From positions 682,001 through 746,000 of the forward strand of contig NZ_JAYEZO010000001.1 in the NCBI RefSeq assembly GCF_037031285.1: a stretch of DNA of 64,000 bases, in the 5' to 3' direction. The notes under the pieces are model-generated. The model did not search any database, was not told where the DNA came from, and was given only the letters and a program-made list of their open reading frames with translations. Made by a program: the position numbers and the translations under genes. Positions within the stretch are counted from its first letter, which is position 1. Every line of letters begins with the position of its first letter. Below, piece after piece: positions 42,958 through 51,028 of the stretch. The stretch is from Halobellus sp. LT62. GTDB taxonomy: Archaea > Halobacteriota > Halobacteria > Halobacteriales > Haloferacaceae.

Positions 42958-43632
42958 ATGTCGACGACTGCGCACGTACGGGATATCGACGCGAATGACC
43001 TCCTCTACGGTGCGCTCGTCGGCAACACGCTAGCCGCGCTGGCGATCGGGTACGTGTTGCTCGCGAGGATCACCGTCACCCAACCGCGCTATGCGGTGTA
43101 CGGGCTGTTGTGGATCTTCGTCGGATTCCTCGTCTTCTGGAAGACCGACCCCGAGCCGACCGATGATCGGACCCGCCGGCGCGCGCTCGTGGTCGCCGGG
43201 CTGTACTTCGTCGCCCTCGCGGTCGCCGGCGGGGTCGTCGTCACCGCGATGCGCCCCGGGGCGGGCGAGTTCGGGATCCGGCTGGCGACGCTCGCACCGG
43301 GCTGGGGACCCGCACCCATCCTCTGGACTCCGTGGGCGGCGTTCGTGTTGATGCCCGCCCGCGTCGTCGGCTACCTCGCGCTGGCGTATCTGGTGTACGC
43401 GACCGTGATCGACGCCGCGGGTGCCGCCGTCTCCGGTATCGTCGGCCTCTTCTCGTGTGTCTCCTGTTCGTGGCCGATCCTCGCGTCACTGCTCTCCGGC
43501 GTCGCCGGCGGCGGATCGGCGGTCGTCGCCGCCACGTTCGACTTCTCCTACGACATCTCGACTGCGGTCTTCCTCGTCACGGTCGCGCTCCTCTACTGGC
43601 GGCCGCTCGTCGTCGGGCGTCTGGGGAAGTAA
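42958..43632 (+). CDS. Seven-helix membrane protein of the oxidase cluster
   Basis: A 224-residue polytopic protein, one base after the ctaB stop, so almost certainly cotranscribed. Helices are separated by short loops. The notable feature is LFSCVSCSWPILASLL, a Cys-x2-Cys-x-Trp at the start of a helix, which could bind copper or form a disulfide. I know no function. Position suggests oxidase or heme/copper assembly. The TDPEPTDDRTRRR loop marks the positive-inside side. Confidence 0.8.
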   Translation: MSTTAHVRDIDANDLLYGALVGNTLAALAIGYVLLARITVTQPRYAVYGLLWIFVGFLVFWKTDPEPTDDRTRRRALVVAGLYFVALAVAGGVVVTAMRPGAGEFGIRLATLAPGWGPAPILWTPWAAFVLMPARVVGYLALAYLVYATVIDAAGAAVSGIVGLFSCVSCSWPILASLLSGVAGGGSAVVAATFDFSYDISTAVFLVTVALLYWRPLVVGRLGK

Positions 43633-43662
43633 AAACGTAGCCGGGGCCGAACCGGGTCGGTC

Positions 43663-43851
43663 TCAGGCGAAGCCGACCGGTTCGGGACGTCGCGTCCGGT
43701 CCGGAGTCGGGTTCTCGGGTTGGTGCTCTTCGGTCGGGTCGTGGTCGTCGTCCGATTCGCGCGCGTCGGTGCGGTCCTCGGTCGCTTCTCTCGGGCCAGT
43801 CTCGTGTTCCAACCTCGCCAGCGCCTCTCGCCGCCGGGTATGGTAACACAT
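43663..43851 (-). CDS. Small hydrophilic hypothetical protein
   Basis: A possible 62-residue protein (MCYHTRRREALARLE to RRPEPVGFA), acidic and rich in Asp, Glu, Thr and Pro in the latter half, without helices for a membrane. A good TATA-like GCTTTTTATTC (about 43877-43888) lies about 31 bases upstream on the minus strand. No family is recognised. It is convergent with the preceding membrane-protein gene; the stop is 30 bases away. Confidence 0.5.
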   Translation of the reverse strand: MCYHTRRREALARLEHETGPREATEDRTDARESDDDHDPTEEHQPENPTPDRTRRPEPVGFA

Positions 43852-43947
43852 ACCAAATTAAACGTTAGCGATAGACGAATAAAAAGCTACCTGCGAGCGC
43901 CGCGATCACGTTCAGACGGGCATTTGTCGGTTTGATCGCCGCCGGCG

Positions 43948-44205
43948 TCAAATCATCCCTTCGGCTTTGAGCCCCTCGATGACGTCGTCGACGAGCGATT
44001 CGACGTCGTTGTAGGGGAAGTCTTGGTGACTGCCGAGTTTCGCGGCCATCTCCATCGCGGTGAGCGTCACGTCGCCGGCCTCGAACTTCGTGCCCGGACC
44101 GTTCGGGAGCGCGGGGACGAGATCCATCTGGCTGCTCACGGGAAAGTCTGCGCCACTGAACGCGTCGGTGAACTGCTGGCGGAGTTCCGCCTCTACGTCT
44201 GCCAT
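43948..44205 (-). CDS. MTH865-family protein
   Basis: An 85-residue helical protein of the archaeal MTH865 family (named for a Methanothermobacter structure). It has ADVEAELRQQFTDAF, FPVSSQMDLVPALPNGPGTKFEAG and EMAAKLGSHQDFPYNDVESLVDDV. No biochemical function is known. The ATG at 44205 is preferred over in-frame starts 9-10 codons upstream on family length and a TATA-like GCTTTTGC about 29 bases upstream. A perfect palindrome follows upstream at 44259. Confidence 0.88.
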   Translation of the reverse strand: MADVEAELRQQFTDAFSGADFPVSSQMDLVPALPNGPGTKFEAGDVTLTAMEMAAKLGSHQDFPYNDVESLVDDVIEGLKAEGMI

Positions 44206-44258
44206 AGCCGTCACGTCCGAGACAATCCGCAAAAGCGTTGCGAAACCACCTTTTTACT

Positions 44259-44285
44259 GCGGAGGGGTCCAGTGGACCCCTCCGC
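44259..44285. repeat. 27-bp perfect palindrome
   Basis: GCGGAGGGGTCCA-G-TGGACCCCTCCGC, 13-base arms with a one-base centre. A second inverted repeat (CCGCGAGGC/GCCTCGCGG) follows at about 44311-44340. T- and A-runs flank it (CTTTTTA before, CAAAAACC after), consistent with a bidirectional terminator or a repetitive intergenic element. Confidence 0.8.
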
Positions 44286-44458
44286 GCAAAAACCTGGAGG
44301 GAAAAACTTCCCGCGAGGCTCGCGTGCGCTCGCCTCGCGGTACAATCGCTGGCTGACCGTAACAGCACGCAACCGCGACTACAACACGGCTCTGCTGGAA
44401 TATTATTTTTCAGACAGAGATTTGTGTGAAACACCCATTTGGTAGAGGTGCGTGTTGA

Positions 44459-44785
44459 TCACGTCCGTCTACTGTGGAGTGAGTAGATGACAATGCTGAT
44501 ACCAACCGCTTCGGAGAGCCGTGAGACGGTCAGTGTCAGTGAGATTGCTCCCGTTCCAGGAGTAGTATACCGCGCGACGAACCAGGGGATAACAATGAGT
44601 TCAGCCAGTGTAGGGATCACTGTGATAAGTAGCATCCCGACCGCGAGTAGTAGCATTGGACGACTTTCGTTGCGTCGGTATCCCTGATAGGCTCGCCAGC
44701 TAATAACGAATCCAAGGATAACTACTACTATGCCAATGGCGAACGCGATGGCATCTGGAGTTGGAATCAGTCCACTCTGAATCAT
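44459..44785 (-). CDS. Three-helix membrane protein paired with HTH regulator
   Basis: A 108-residue membrane protein with three hydrophobic helices (AIAFAIGIVVVILGFVI, LLLAVGMLLITVIPTLAELIV, LSEAVGISIVIYSL). No family is firmly named. Small proteins of this type often follow winged-helix regulators in haloarchaea. Its ATG overlaps the HTH gene's stop (TAATG), so the two are one unit. DNA is visibly less GC-rich, with codons such as ATA and AGT, than the neighbouring genes, suggesting acquisition. Confidence 0.75.
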   Translation of the reverse strand: MIQSGLIPTPDAIAFAIGIVVVILGFVISWRAYQGYRRNESRPMLLLAVGMLLITVIPTLAELIVIPWFVARYTTPGTGAISLTLTVSRLSEAVGISIVIYSLHSRRT

Positions 44786-45126
44786 TAGAGGTTCTCCCAG
44801 ATGTCCGTGAACCGGTCTGCTGGATGGTCACGCCGAGTGACTGTCACCTCAAAGTCGTCCTCGGTCAGTTCCACGACGATCCGGTCCAATTGTGCTTCGT
44901 AGACGCTTCGATGATGCCCGTTAGGACTCAAGTCGGTCGATTCGATTAAGAGATCTACGGCTTGCAACTGCTCAATTCGTTGGTACACGGTCGAACGAGA
45001 GGCGTCGAGTTCCTCTGCAAGTTGGCGGGCTGGCATAGGTTTTCCATTTGTGGCCCTGAGGATACCCCGTGCATACTCGTCGTCAAGGAGGGCAAACACA
45101 TCAGCGGGAACGGTATCCTTGGCCAC
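44785..45126 (-). CDS. ArsR-type winged-helix regulator
   Basis: A 113-residue DNA-binding protein. The winged helix covers about 8-75: FALLDDEYARGILRATN, PARQLAEELDASRSTVYQRIEQL (recognition helix) and SPNGHHRSVYEAQLDRI (wing). A short C-terminus with VTVTRRDHPADRF ends it. It probably controls its membrane partner; the signal is unknown. A TATA-like CATTAACTACC about 27 bases upstream on the minus strand supports the start. Base composition is less GC-rich than flanking genes. Confidence 0.85.
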   Translation of the reverse strand: MAKDTVPADVFALLDDEYARGILRATNGKPMPARQLAEELDASRSTVYQRIEQLQAVDLLIESTDLSPNGHHRSVYEAQLDRIVVELTEDDFEVTVTRRDHPADRFTDIWENL

Positions 45127-45490
45127 AAGACCACTATTTAGCGGGAGGTAGTTAATGTGGAAGGCAGTGTTTCCTGCTCACGGACAGTCACTGTCCCTTT
45201 TTATGCATATTCACGTGGCTTTCCGTTGCGCGGCTTTGCAGCGACCTCGGATTTGCGATAATCCTCGCCAATTTAGTTGATAGAATAGTTCTCTGTACTG
45301 AGGAATCGATCCCTTGCTGAGGATTTCAGAAAGCCCAACATACAATATCCGCATCCGCCAGTGCATCGCACCCACGACTACAGCGACGACGTGTCGCAGG
45401 CGCTGCGATCTACAGAACGTCCCGCTCGCCACATCCCGATCGACGAGACAAACCAAAGTATTCACTACAGCCGACTCCCAACGGCCGTGT
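45127..45490. other. AT-richer intergenic region between HTH and halocyanin genes
   Basis: 364 bases. It holds the HTH promoter (about 45150), a palindrome with adjacent TATA-like box (45182-45206) and the halocyanin promoter (AAAGTATTC at about 45453-45461). A 47-codon minus-strand frame ending at 45211 lacks a start signal or recognisable family and may be a decayed mobile-element fragment. Confidence 0.5.
45182..45206 (+). promoter_or_regulatory. Palindrome plus TATA-like box without an assigned gene
   Basis: GGACAGT-C-ACTGTCC (45182-45196) is immediately followed by CTTTTTATGC (45197-45206). It looks like an operator/promoter reading rightwards, but no ORF of native composition starts near 45230. 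It could drive an RNA or be a remnant. Confidence 0.35.
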
Positions 45491-46042
45491 ATGACTGACG
45501 GCAACGCGGATATGTCCCGTCGCGCCTTCCTCACGACCGCGGCCGGAACCGCTGCGGTCGCCGGCGCTACCGGAGCCGCTGCGGGGCAAGAAGGCGGTGG
45601 ATCCGAACAGGTTCTCGTCGGCCCCGACGGATCGCTCGTGTTCACGCCCGGGACGGACGAAACGCTCGAGATCCTTCCGGGGACCACTGTCGAGTTCGTC
45701 TGGGAATCGGACAACCACAACATCGTCGTCGACAGCCAGCCGGAGGATGCCAACTGGGAAGGCCACGAGACCCTCGAAAACACCGGGTTCACATACGAGC
45801 ACACGTTCGAGACGCTCGGCACCTACGAGTACTACTGTGATCCTCACGAGGTCTCGGGAATGGTCGGCACCATCGACGTCGTCGAAGAGATCTCGACGCC
45901 CGAACCCTCGAACGTGCCGCAGGTGCCGGACTCCGCGAAGACGCTCGGCGTGGCGACGACGTTCGCGATGGTCGCGACGCTCGGCCTCGCGTTCTTCTTT
46001 ATGAAGTACGGCGGCAACTACGAACTCGAAGACGACGAATAG
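45491..46042 (+). CDS. Membrane-anchored halocyanin (blue copper protein)
   Basis: A 183-residue electron carrier. A Tat signal (MSRRAFLTTAAG, from residue 8) is followed by a Gly-rich linker and a plastocyanin domain (about 42-132) with Cu ligands in SDNHNIVV (His) and YYCDPHEVSGM (Cys, His, Met). A C-terminal transmembrane helix (TFAMVATLGLAFFFM) anchors it on the outer face, with a short acidic cytosolic end. It could deliver electrons to the CuA oxidase encoded nearby. Confidence 0.93.
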   Translation: MTDGNADMSRRAFLTTAAGTAAVAGATGAAAGQEGGGSEQVLVGPDGSLVFTPGTDETLEILPGTTVEFVWESDNHNIVVDSQPEDANWEGHETLENTGFTYEHTFETLGTYEYYCDPHEVSGMVGTIDVVEEISTPEPSNVPQVPDSAKTLGVATTFAMVATLGLAFFFMKYGGNYELEDDE

Positions 46043-46176
46043 CCGCCCGATTCGAACGGTTCACATCCGTTCGAGCACTCACCGCTTCGGTGCTTCGAGG
46101 ATTGACAACCTCCGAGGCTCCGAGAGCCACACTTCTCCGATACTTCGAGAACCGCACGTCTCCCTCCGCGTCCGTT

Positions 46177-46758
46177 TCAACCGCCCTCGACCGGCGGGAT
46201 CACCCACTCGCTCGCTCTGAGGAGCGCGACGTTGACGACGGCGAACAGCGCTCCCACGATCGCACCGATAATCGCACTGACGACCGCGCCGATACCTCCC
46301 AACAGCGCGATCGACGTCACGATGGAGGGATCGTCGACGGCGACGACCGCGCCGCCGACGAGAATGATACCGACGACGAATCCGCTGCCGACGCCGGCTC
46401 CGCCGAGTGCACCCCGAGAAAGCAGCTGCAGTACTCCGGGTCGCCGGGCGAGGCCGCCGTCGGCGAGCACCCATCGGACCCCGGCGACGACGAGCCCCCA
46501 CAGGTACCCGAAGAGCAGCAGGCCGGTGACCGTCCCGAGTCCCGCGAGCGCGTCACCCAACGCGCCAGAGAGGTGCACCGAAAGCAGGAGCAGCAACGCG
46601 AGCGCGACGAGATCGAACGTCGCGACCGACAACGCCTCGAAGGGGGCGGCGCGCTCTCGGGCGGTGTCGCCGTCCGCGTCGACGTTATCGGCGTTGTCGG
46701 CATTACTGGCGTTGCCTGCGTCGGCGACGGTGTCGGCCTCGTCTGTCCCGTTATCCAT
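46177..46758 (-). CDS. Polytopic membrane protein with Asn/Asp-rich N-terminus
   Basis: A 193-residue protein. The N-terminal 35 residues are an Ala/Asn/Asp run (NASNADNADNVDADGD), followed by about five hydrophobic helices rich in Gly and Val, including VVSAIIGAIVGALFAVVNVALL. The family is unknown. It overlaps the CopD-like gene by 8 bases on the same strand, so cotranscription is likely. A respiratory or copper-related role is only suggested by position. Confidence 0.78.
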   Translation of the reverse strand: MDNGTDEADTVADAGNASNADNADNVDADGDTARERAAPFEALSVATFDLVALALLLLLSVHLSGALGDALAGLGTVTGLLLFGYLWGLVVAGVRWVLADGGLARRPGVLQLLSRGALGGAGVGSGFVVGIILVGGAVVAVDDPSIVTSIALLGGIGAVVSAIIGAIVGALFAVVNVALLRASEWVIPPVEGG

Positions 46759-47182
46759 GGGCCAGTACCTCCGCGAGAACGACGACCACGACGAGGACCC
46801 ACACCGTGTTGGCGTACAGCAAGCGGAGCCTGTCAGACGCGAGGTCGGTGACCGATTGCCCCCGCGTCCGCACCCGAAGCACGGCGAGCGAACGGACGAT
46901 CGAGAGGACGACGAATCCGAGCACGACGAACAGCTTGGCCGTCAGCACGCTCCCCCATCGGGTCGACGGTCCCGGCGGTCCGAGCGCACCGAGGTTCCCG
47001 ACGCCGGTCGCGACTATCAGGCCGATCGCGACCCAGAAGACCGACTCGAAGCGCCGCAGCGTCGCGACCGGGGTTCGGTCGTTCGCGCGAAGCGTCTGCC
47101 AGACGGCGGCGGCACCGCCGAGAACGACCGCCATTCCCAGCACGTGTACGACTCGAACGAGCGTGTGGAGGGCACTCGACAT
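46751..47182 (-). CDS. CopD-like four-helix membrane protein
   Basis: A 143-residue protein with four helices, starting LHTLVRVVHVLGMAVVLGG, where the paired histidines match the heme/copper-associated CopD/DUF2269 type. A conserved-looking loop LGPPGPSTRWGSVLTAKLFVV follows helix 2. CopD-type proteins act in copper transfer across the membrane. Here the neighbours (halocyanin, CuA oxidase) support a copper-delivery role, which is inference. First in the pair with the preceding membrane gene. Confidence 0.75.
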   Translation of the reverse strand: MSSALHTLVRVVHVLGMAVVLGGAAAVWQTLRANDRTPVATLRRFESVFWVAIGLIVATGVGNLGALGPPGPSTRWGSVLTAKLFVVLGFVVLSIVRSLAVLRVRTRGQSVTDLASDRLRLLYANTVWVLVVVVVLAEVLAHG

Positions 47183-47258
47183 CGTCTCCCCGTACGACAG
47201 ACCGGGACGTAACTCTGGGGGACTACACCGGTCTCGTCGCTCTCGTCCGAAAAGCCGC

Positions 47259-48317
47259 TCAGAAGAACCCGTAGTCGTCGATCGCCGACTCGAAGAGCCG
47301 CTGGTACGACCGGAGGATCCGTCCGTGGTCGTAGCCGACGAACGCCTCGTTGACCGACGCCGGTTCGTGCGCGGCCGCGGCGGCGACCTCGTCGGCGAGC
47401 TCCTGCGGGCTCGTCACGCGCGCGCCGCGATCGAAGTTCTCGACGAGTTCGTGCGCGCTCGATCGCGCCTGATACTCGACGATTCCGACGCAGCCGCAGG
47501 CGAGCGCCCAGAGCAGCTCGCGGGCGAACGGCTCGACCGTCGCGGTCTGGGCGAACACGTGCGCGCCCTTCAGAATCGGGACGAACTCGTCGGGGTCGAG
47601 ATCGCCGAGGAAGGAGACGCGGTCGTCGATTCGGAGGTCGGCGGCGGTTCGCTCGACGGAATCGCGCTCGGGACCGTCACCGACGACGACCGCCCGCCAC
47701 TCGCGGTCGCGGAGTTCAGCGAGGGCGAGCAGGAACGTCTCCGCGTTGGCGTGCTCGTCGAGCCGGCGCGCGTAGACGAGGTCCGCGCGGCTGTCGACAT
47801 CGCTCTCGCGGACGAGGTCGAAGTCGATCGACTCCGGGACGAGCGTGATCGAGTCCGCGTCCGCGCCGCGTTCCCGAGCCGCTGTCTTGACCAGCCGCGA
47901 CGGGGCGATCACGCGATCTGCGCCGCCTGCGGCCCGGCGGGCCATTCGGTCGGTATCGCCCTCGCGCTCGGCCCACCAGTCGACGACGACCGGGACGCGG
48001 AGGATTCGTGCGGCCGTCTTGGCGGCGACGACCTGTGACGGCGGACTGTTCGCACAGTGGATCACGTCCGGTGAGACGCGTCGGAGGGCGAACGGCAGCT
48101 TCGATGTGAACGATCGAACTGCGGGTGACTCCGTGACAGCGACGTACTCGACGCCGTGCTGCTCGAACGCGTCGACGGGGCCCTCCCACCACTTCGCACA
48201 GCAGAAAAACACCTCGTGGCCGCGCGAAGCGAGTCCTTCCGCGACCCGGCGAAGGCGTTGCGTCGCGCCGTCGGAACGCCGTTGATCGGTGTACAGCGAG
48301 ACGAACGCGACGCGCAT
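47259..48317 (-). CDS. Family 4-type glycosyltransferase
   Basis: A 352-residue GT-B enzyme. Its N-terminal acceptor domain begins MRVAFVSLYTDQRRSDGATQR, with DVIHCANSPPSQVVA and VIAPSRLVKTAA at the domain junction. The C-terminal donor-binding domain includes LVYARRLDEHANAETFL, AVVVGDGPERDSV, ISFLG-like VSFLGDLDPDEFV and EPFARELLWALACG with the E-x7-E type motif. It transfers a sugar to an unknown acceptor. The ATG at 48317 is the natural start. It is out of place between copper/oxidase-related genes. Confidence 0.9.
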   Translation of the reverse strand: MRVAFVSLYTDQRRSDGATQRLRRVAEGLASRGHEVFFCCAKWWEGPVDAFEQHGVEYVAVTESPAVRSFTSKLPFALRRVSPDVIHCANSPPSQVVAAKTAARILRVPVVVDWWAEREGDTDRMARRAAGGADRVIAPSRLVKTAARERGADADSITLVPESIDFDLVRESDVDSRADLVYARRLDEHANAETFLLALAELRDREWRAVVVGDGPERDSVERTAADLRIDDRVSFLGDLDPDEFVPILKGAHVFAQTATVEPFARELLWALACGCVGIVEYQARSSAHELVENFDRGARVTSPQELADEVAAAAAHEPASVNEAFVGYDHGRILRSYQRLFESAIDDYGFF

Positions 48318-48419
48318 ACCCGACGGTTTCGTCGCGGTGATAAAAATCTTCGACATTCGACGGGCGGTCCCGCGTCCGTCCCCGGGGAACGGACCGGACG
48401 GAGGGATCAGTCCGTTCTC

Positions 48420-49043
48420 TCAGAGGATCAAAACCGCCGCCGCGGCGGTGGATTCGACGTACTCCCAACTGAAGGCGTGGTTCAAGAGCAGGTAGGTGAG
48501 CACGCCGAGCGCGAGCGAGAGCAGCCACGCCGAGGCCGCGATTCTGCCGACGCGCCGGTGTGGCGTCTCGCTCCTGAGTTCCGCGGGCGTGTGCGTGACC
48601 CCGAGAACCAGCGCGTACAGCACGACCGGTACCGACACGATCGAGAGCACGATGTGAATCGCCAGCATCGCGAGATACGGGTAGTAGACGAAGGCCGGTC
48701 CGACGAACTCCTTCGTCCCGCCGCCGCCGATCTTGGTGAGATAGAGGACTAAGAACACGAGGATGAGAGAGAAGGACGTCACCATCGCCGCGGCGTGCTT
48801 TCTCACCTCGTCGCGGCGGATCCAGCGCCAGCCCGCGGCGATCACGAGCACGTTTACGGCGTTCACGACGGCGATGGCGTCCGAGAGGCGGTTCACGGCC
48901 CACAGCGACAGGTCGGGGAACACGCGCCCGGGAACGACGCCGAGGAAGGTGCCGACGACGGCCGCGTACCCGACGACCGAGAGCAGGGCGGTCACCGCGA
49001 GCGGGTGGCGCTTGAGCGCGTTGTCGGCGCTGGAGGTTGCCAT
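48420..49043 (-). CDS. DUF420 (CtaM-like) oxidase-assembly membrane protein
   Basis: A 207-residue protein with about five helices and the DUF420 histidines: VRKHAAAMVTSF, LAIHIVLSIVSVP and LGVTHTP. In Bacillus a DUF420 protein (CtaM) is needed for heme-copper oxidase assembly, and in haloarchaea DUF420 genes sit beside oxidase genes. The same role is probable here. It begins MATSSADNALKRHP. It ends 102 bases before the glycosyltransferase start on the same strand. Confidence 0.88.
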   Translation of the reverse strand: MATSSADNALKRHPLAVTALLSVVGYAAVVGTFLGVVPGRVFPDLSLWAVNRLSDAIAVVNAVNVLVIAAGWRWIRRDEVRKHAAAMVTSFSLILVFLVLYLTKIGGGGTKEFVGPAFVYYPYLAMLAIHIVLSIVSVPVVLYALVLGVTHTPAELRSETPHRRVGRIAASAWLLSLALGVLTYLLLNHAFSWEYVESTAAAAVLIL

Positions 49044-49120
49044 ACCCCGCGTTGGCAGCCGTTCCTAATCGGTCCTTCGGATCCGATCCGCTCGGTCGCG
49101 TGAGCCGACGGGTGCCAGCC

Positions 49121-50167
49121 TCAGAGGACGCCGGTGAACGTCGCCGCTTCGAGCGCGGCCGCCTCGCTGACCCCGTCGCCGAGGATCGTGTAGCGGTCCC
49201 GGATCGTGTGGGCCGTCGTCAGCGCTTCGAGGAACGTGTCGTCGTCGATTCCGAGCTCCGAGGCGGTCGTCGGCGCGCCCATCTCGCCGAGCGCGTCGCG
49301 GATGTCGGCCCACTCGCCGCGCTCGCCGGAGTGGAGGTACTCAGTCACGATGGCGGCGACGCCGACTTGGTGGCCGTGCAGCGCGCGGCCGGGCACGAGT
49401 CGATCGAGTTGGTGTGAGATGAGGTGCTCCGCGCCCGAGGCGGGTCGCGAGGAGCCCGCGATCGACATCGCGACGCCCGAGGAGACGAGCGCCTTCGCGA
49501 CCAGCCACGCCGACTCCTCGAAGCCGGGCTTGACGGCGTCGGAGGCCTCGACGAGCATCTCTGCGGTCATCTGCGAGAGCGCCCCGGCGTACTCGCTGTA
49601 CTCGACGTTCTTGAGTCGGTGCGCGAGTTGCCAGTCCTTTACGGCGGTGTAGTTCGAGATGATGTCCGCACAGCCCGCGCTCGTGAGCTCCCACGGGGCC
49701 TGCGCGAGAATCTCCGTGTCGGCGACGACGGCCAGCGGCGGGTCGGCGGCGACCGAGTGGCGGGTGTCGCCCTCGGGGATCGACGAGCGGCCCGAGACAA
49801 TGCCGTCGTGGCTGGCGGCGGTGGGCACGGAGACGAGCCCGCAGTTCAGCCGATCGGAGGCCATCTTCGCGGTGTCGATCGGCTTACCGCCGCCGAGCGC
49901 GATGAGATAGCCCGCGTCGGCGTCTTCGGCGGCGGCGGCGACGCGCTCGACCGCGTCGAAGCTCGCCGTCTCGACAATGATCGTGCCGGCCGTCTCGATC
50001 TGGGCGCGAACGCGGTCGCCGACGAGATCGTTCGGCGTCGGACTCGTGACTACGAGCGGCCGCCCCGAGAGGTAGAGTTCCTCGACCGCCGCCGAGAGGT
50101 CGTCGAGGACGCCGTGACCGACGAGGACGTTCCGCGGGAGCTTGATCCACGTCGTCTTCTCGAACAT
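49121..50167 (-). CDS. egsA: sn-Glycerol-1-phosphate dehydrogenase
   Basis: A 348-residue enzyme making sn-glycerol-1-phosphate from DHAP, the stereochemical founder of archaeal membrane lipids. It has the NAD(P)-binding LIALGGGKPIDTAK, PTAASHDGIVSGRSS and the metal-ligand region HLISHQLD ... RALHGHQVGVA. It begins MFEKTTWIKLPRNVLVG, which is the family start, so in-frame sequence further upstream is not used. It is divergent to nothing; the LysE gene upstream lies on the same strand. Confidence 0.96.
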   Translation of the reverse strand: MFEKTTWIKLPRNVLVGHGVLDDLSAAVEELYLSGRPLVVTSPTPNDLVGDRVRAQIETAGTIIVETASFDAVERVAAAAEDADAGYLIALGGGKPIDTAKMASDRLNCGLVSVPTAASHDGIVSGRSSIPEGDTRHSVAADPPLAVVADTEILAQAPWELTSAGCADIISNYTAVKDWQLAHRLKNVEYSEYAGALSQMTAEMLVEASDAVKPGFEESAWLVAKALVSSGVAMSIAGSSRPASGAEHLISHQLDRLVPGRALHGHQVGVAAIVTEYLHSGERGEWADIRDALGEMGAPTTASELGIDDDTFLEALTTAHTIRDRYTILGDGVSEAAALEAATFTGVL

Positions 50168-50255
50168 ACCGCCCGTTTCGTCGGGTCGCTCAAAGTGTTT
50201 CCCGTTCGGGGAGTGAGGACGCACTGCCGACAAACACTGCAGTCGATAAGTGACG

Positions 50256-50948
50256 TTACAGCAGGATTTGCGCGCTCTGCGCCACGAAGAGGATACCGAA
50301 CGCGGCGAGGACGACGGCGCTGATGCCTGCGACGATCGGCGCGAAGCTGTCGACGCGGCGTTCGGCACCGACGAGGGCGGCCGGGAACCCGGTGATCCAC
50401 ACCACGATCCCGCCGAAGAAGCCCGCGATGAGAGCAGGAGAGCCGGTTTCGACGACGAGGAGGTCCGCCAGCGACTCGCCGGCGTAGGGCGTCTGCGCGA
50501 GGACGTCCACCTGACCCGGCTGAAGCATCCCGACGCCGATCGTGAGCCAAAAGAGGATCTGATACGGGTTGGTGAGCGCGAGCACGAACGCCTTGCGAAA
50601 GCCCGTCGCGGCGCGTGGTTCGGGAGCGTCGGTGTCTCCACTTCCCCGGAACGACGACCGGATGTCTGCGATCGCTCCATAGGCGAAATACAGCATCAAC
50701 CCGCCGCCGAGGCCGATCATCGCCGCGCGGGCGAGGGGGAACCGCTCGACGAACGCGACGACGCCGAGCAGCGCGAGGACGAAGAAGATCGCGTCGGCGG
50801 TCATCGCCCCGAGACCGGCCTTGAACCCGGCGAGCCAGCCGCCGAGAACGCTCTCTTCGGCGATGATCGCGTTCATCGGCCCGGGCGGTGCTGCGAGCGC
50901 GACGCCGAAGACGAGGCCGGCGGCGAGCGTCACGACGAGATTCGTCAT
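50256..50948 (-). CDS. LysE-family amino-acid exporter
   Basis: A 230-residue membrane transporter with about six helices. It carries the LysE/RhtB N-terminal signature ALAAPPGPMNAIIAEESVLGG and the mid-protein FVLALTNPYQILFWL, with a hydrophilic loop (FRGSGDTDAPEPRAA) between. Homologues export basic or neutral amino acids; the substrate here is not readable. The ATG at 50948 is chosen over a frame that runs further upstream without native composition. Confidence 0.88.
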   Translation of the reverse strand: MTNLVVTLAAGLVFGVALAAPPGPMNAIIAEESVLGGWLAGFKAGLGAMTADAIFFVLALLGVVAFVERFPLARAAMIGLGGGLMLYFAYGAIADIRSSFRGSGDTDAPEPRAATGFRKAFVLALTNPYQILFWLTIGVGMLQPGQVDVLAQTPYAGESLADLLVVETGSPALIAGFFGGIVVWITGFPAALVGAERRVDSFAPIVAGISAVVLAAFGILFVAQSAQILL

Positions 50949-51028
50949 TACACTAACAAAGGTGAACGGACGAGAAAAAAGGTCCGAAACGGCGAGGCGG
51001 GTGATCCGACCGGAGTCGGTTCCAGTCG

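Noticed and set aside
45211-45353. 47-codon minus-strand frame as a transposase fragment
   Set aside because: No recognisable transposase motif, no terminal inverted repeats and no target duplication could be found by eye.
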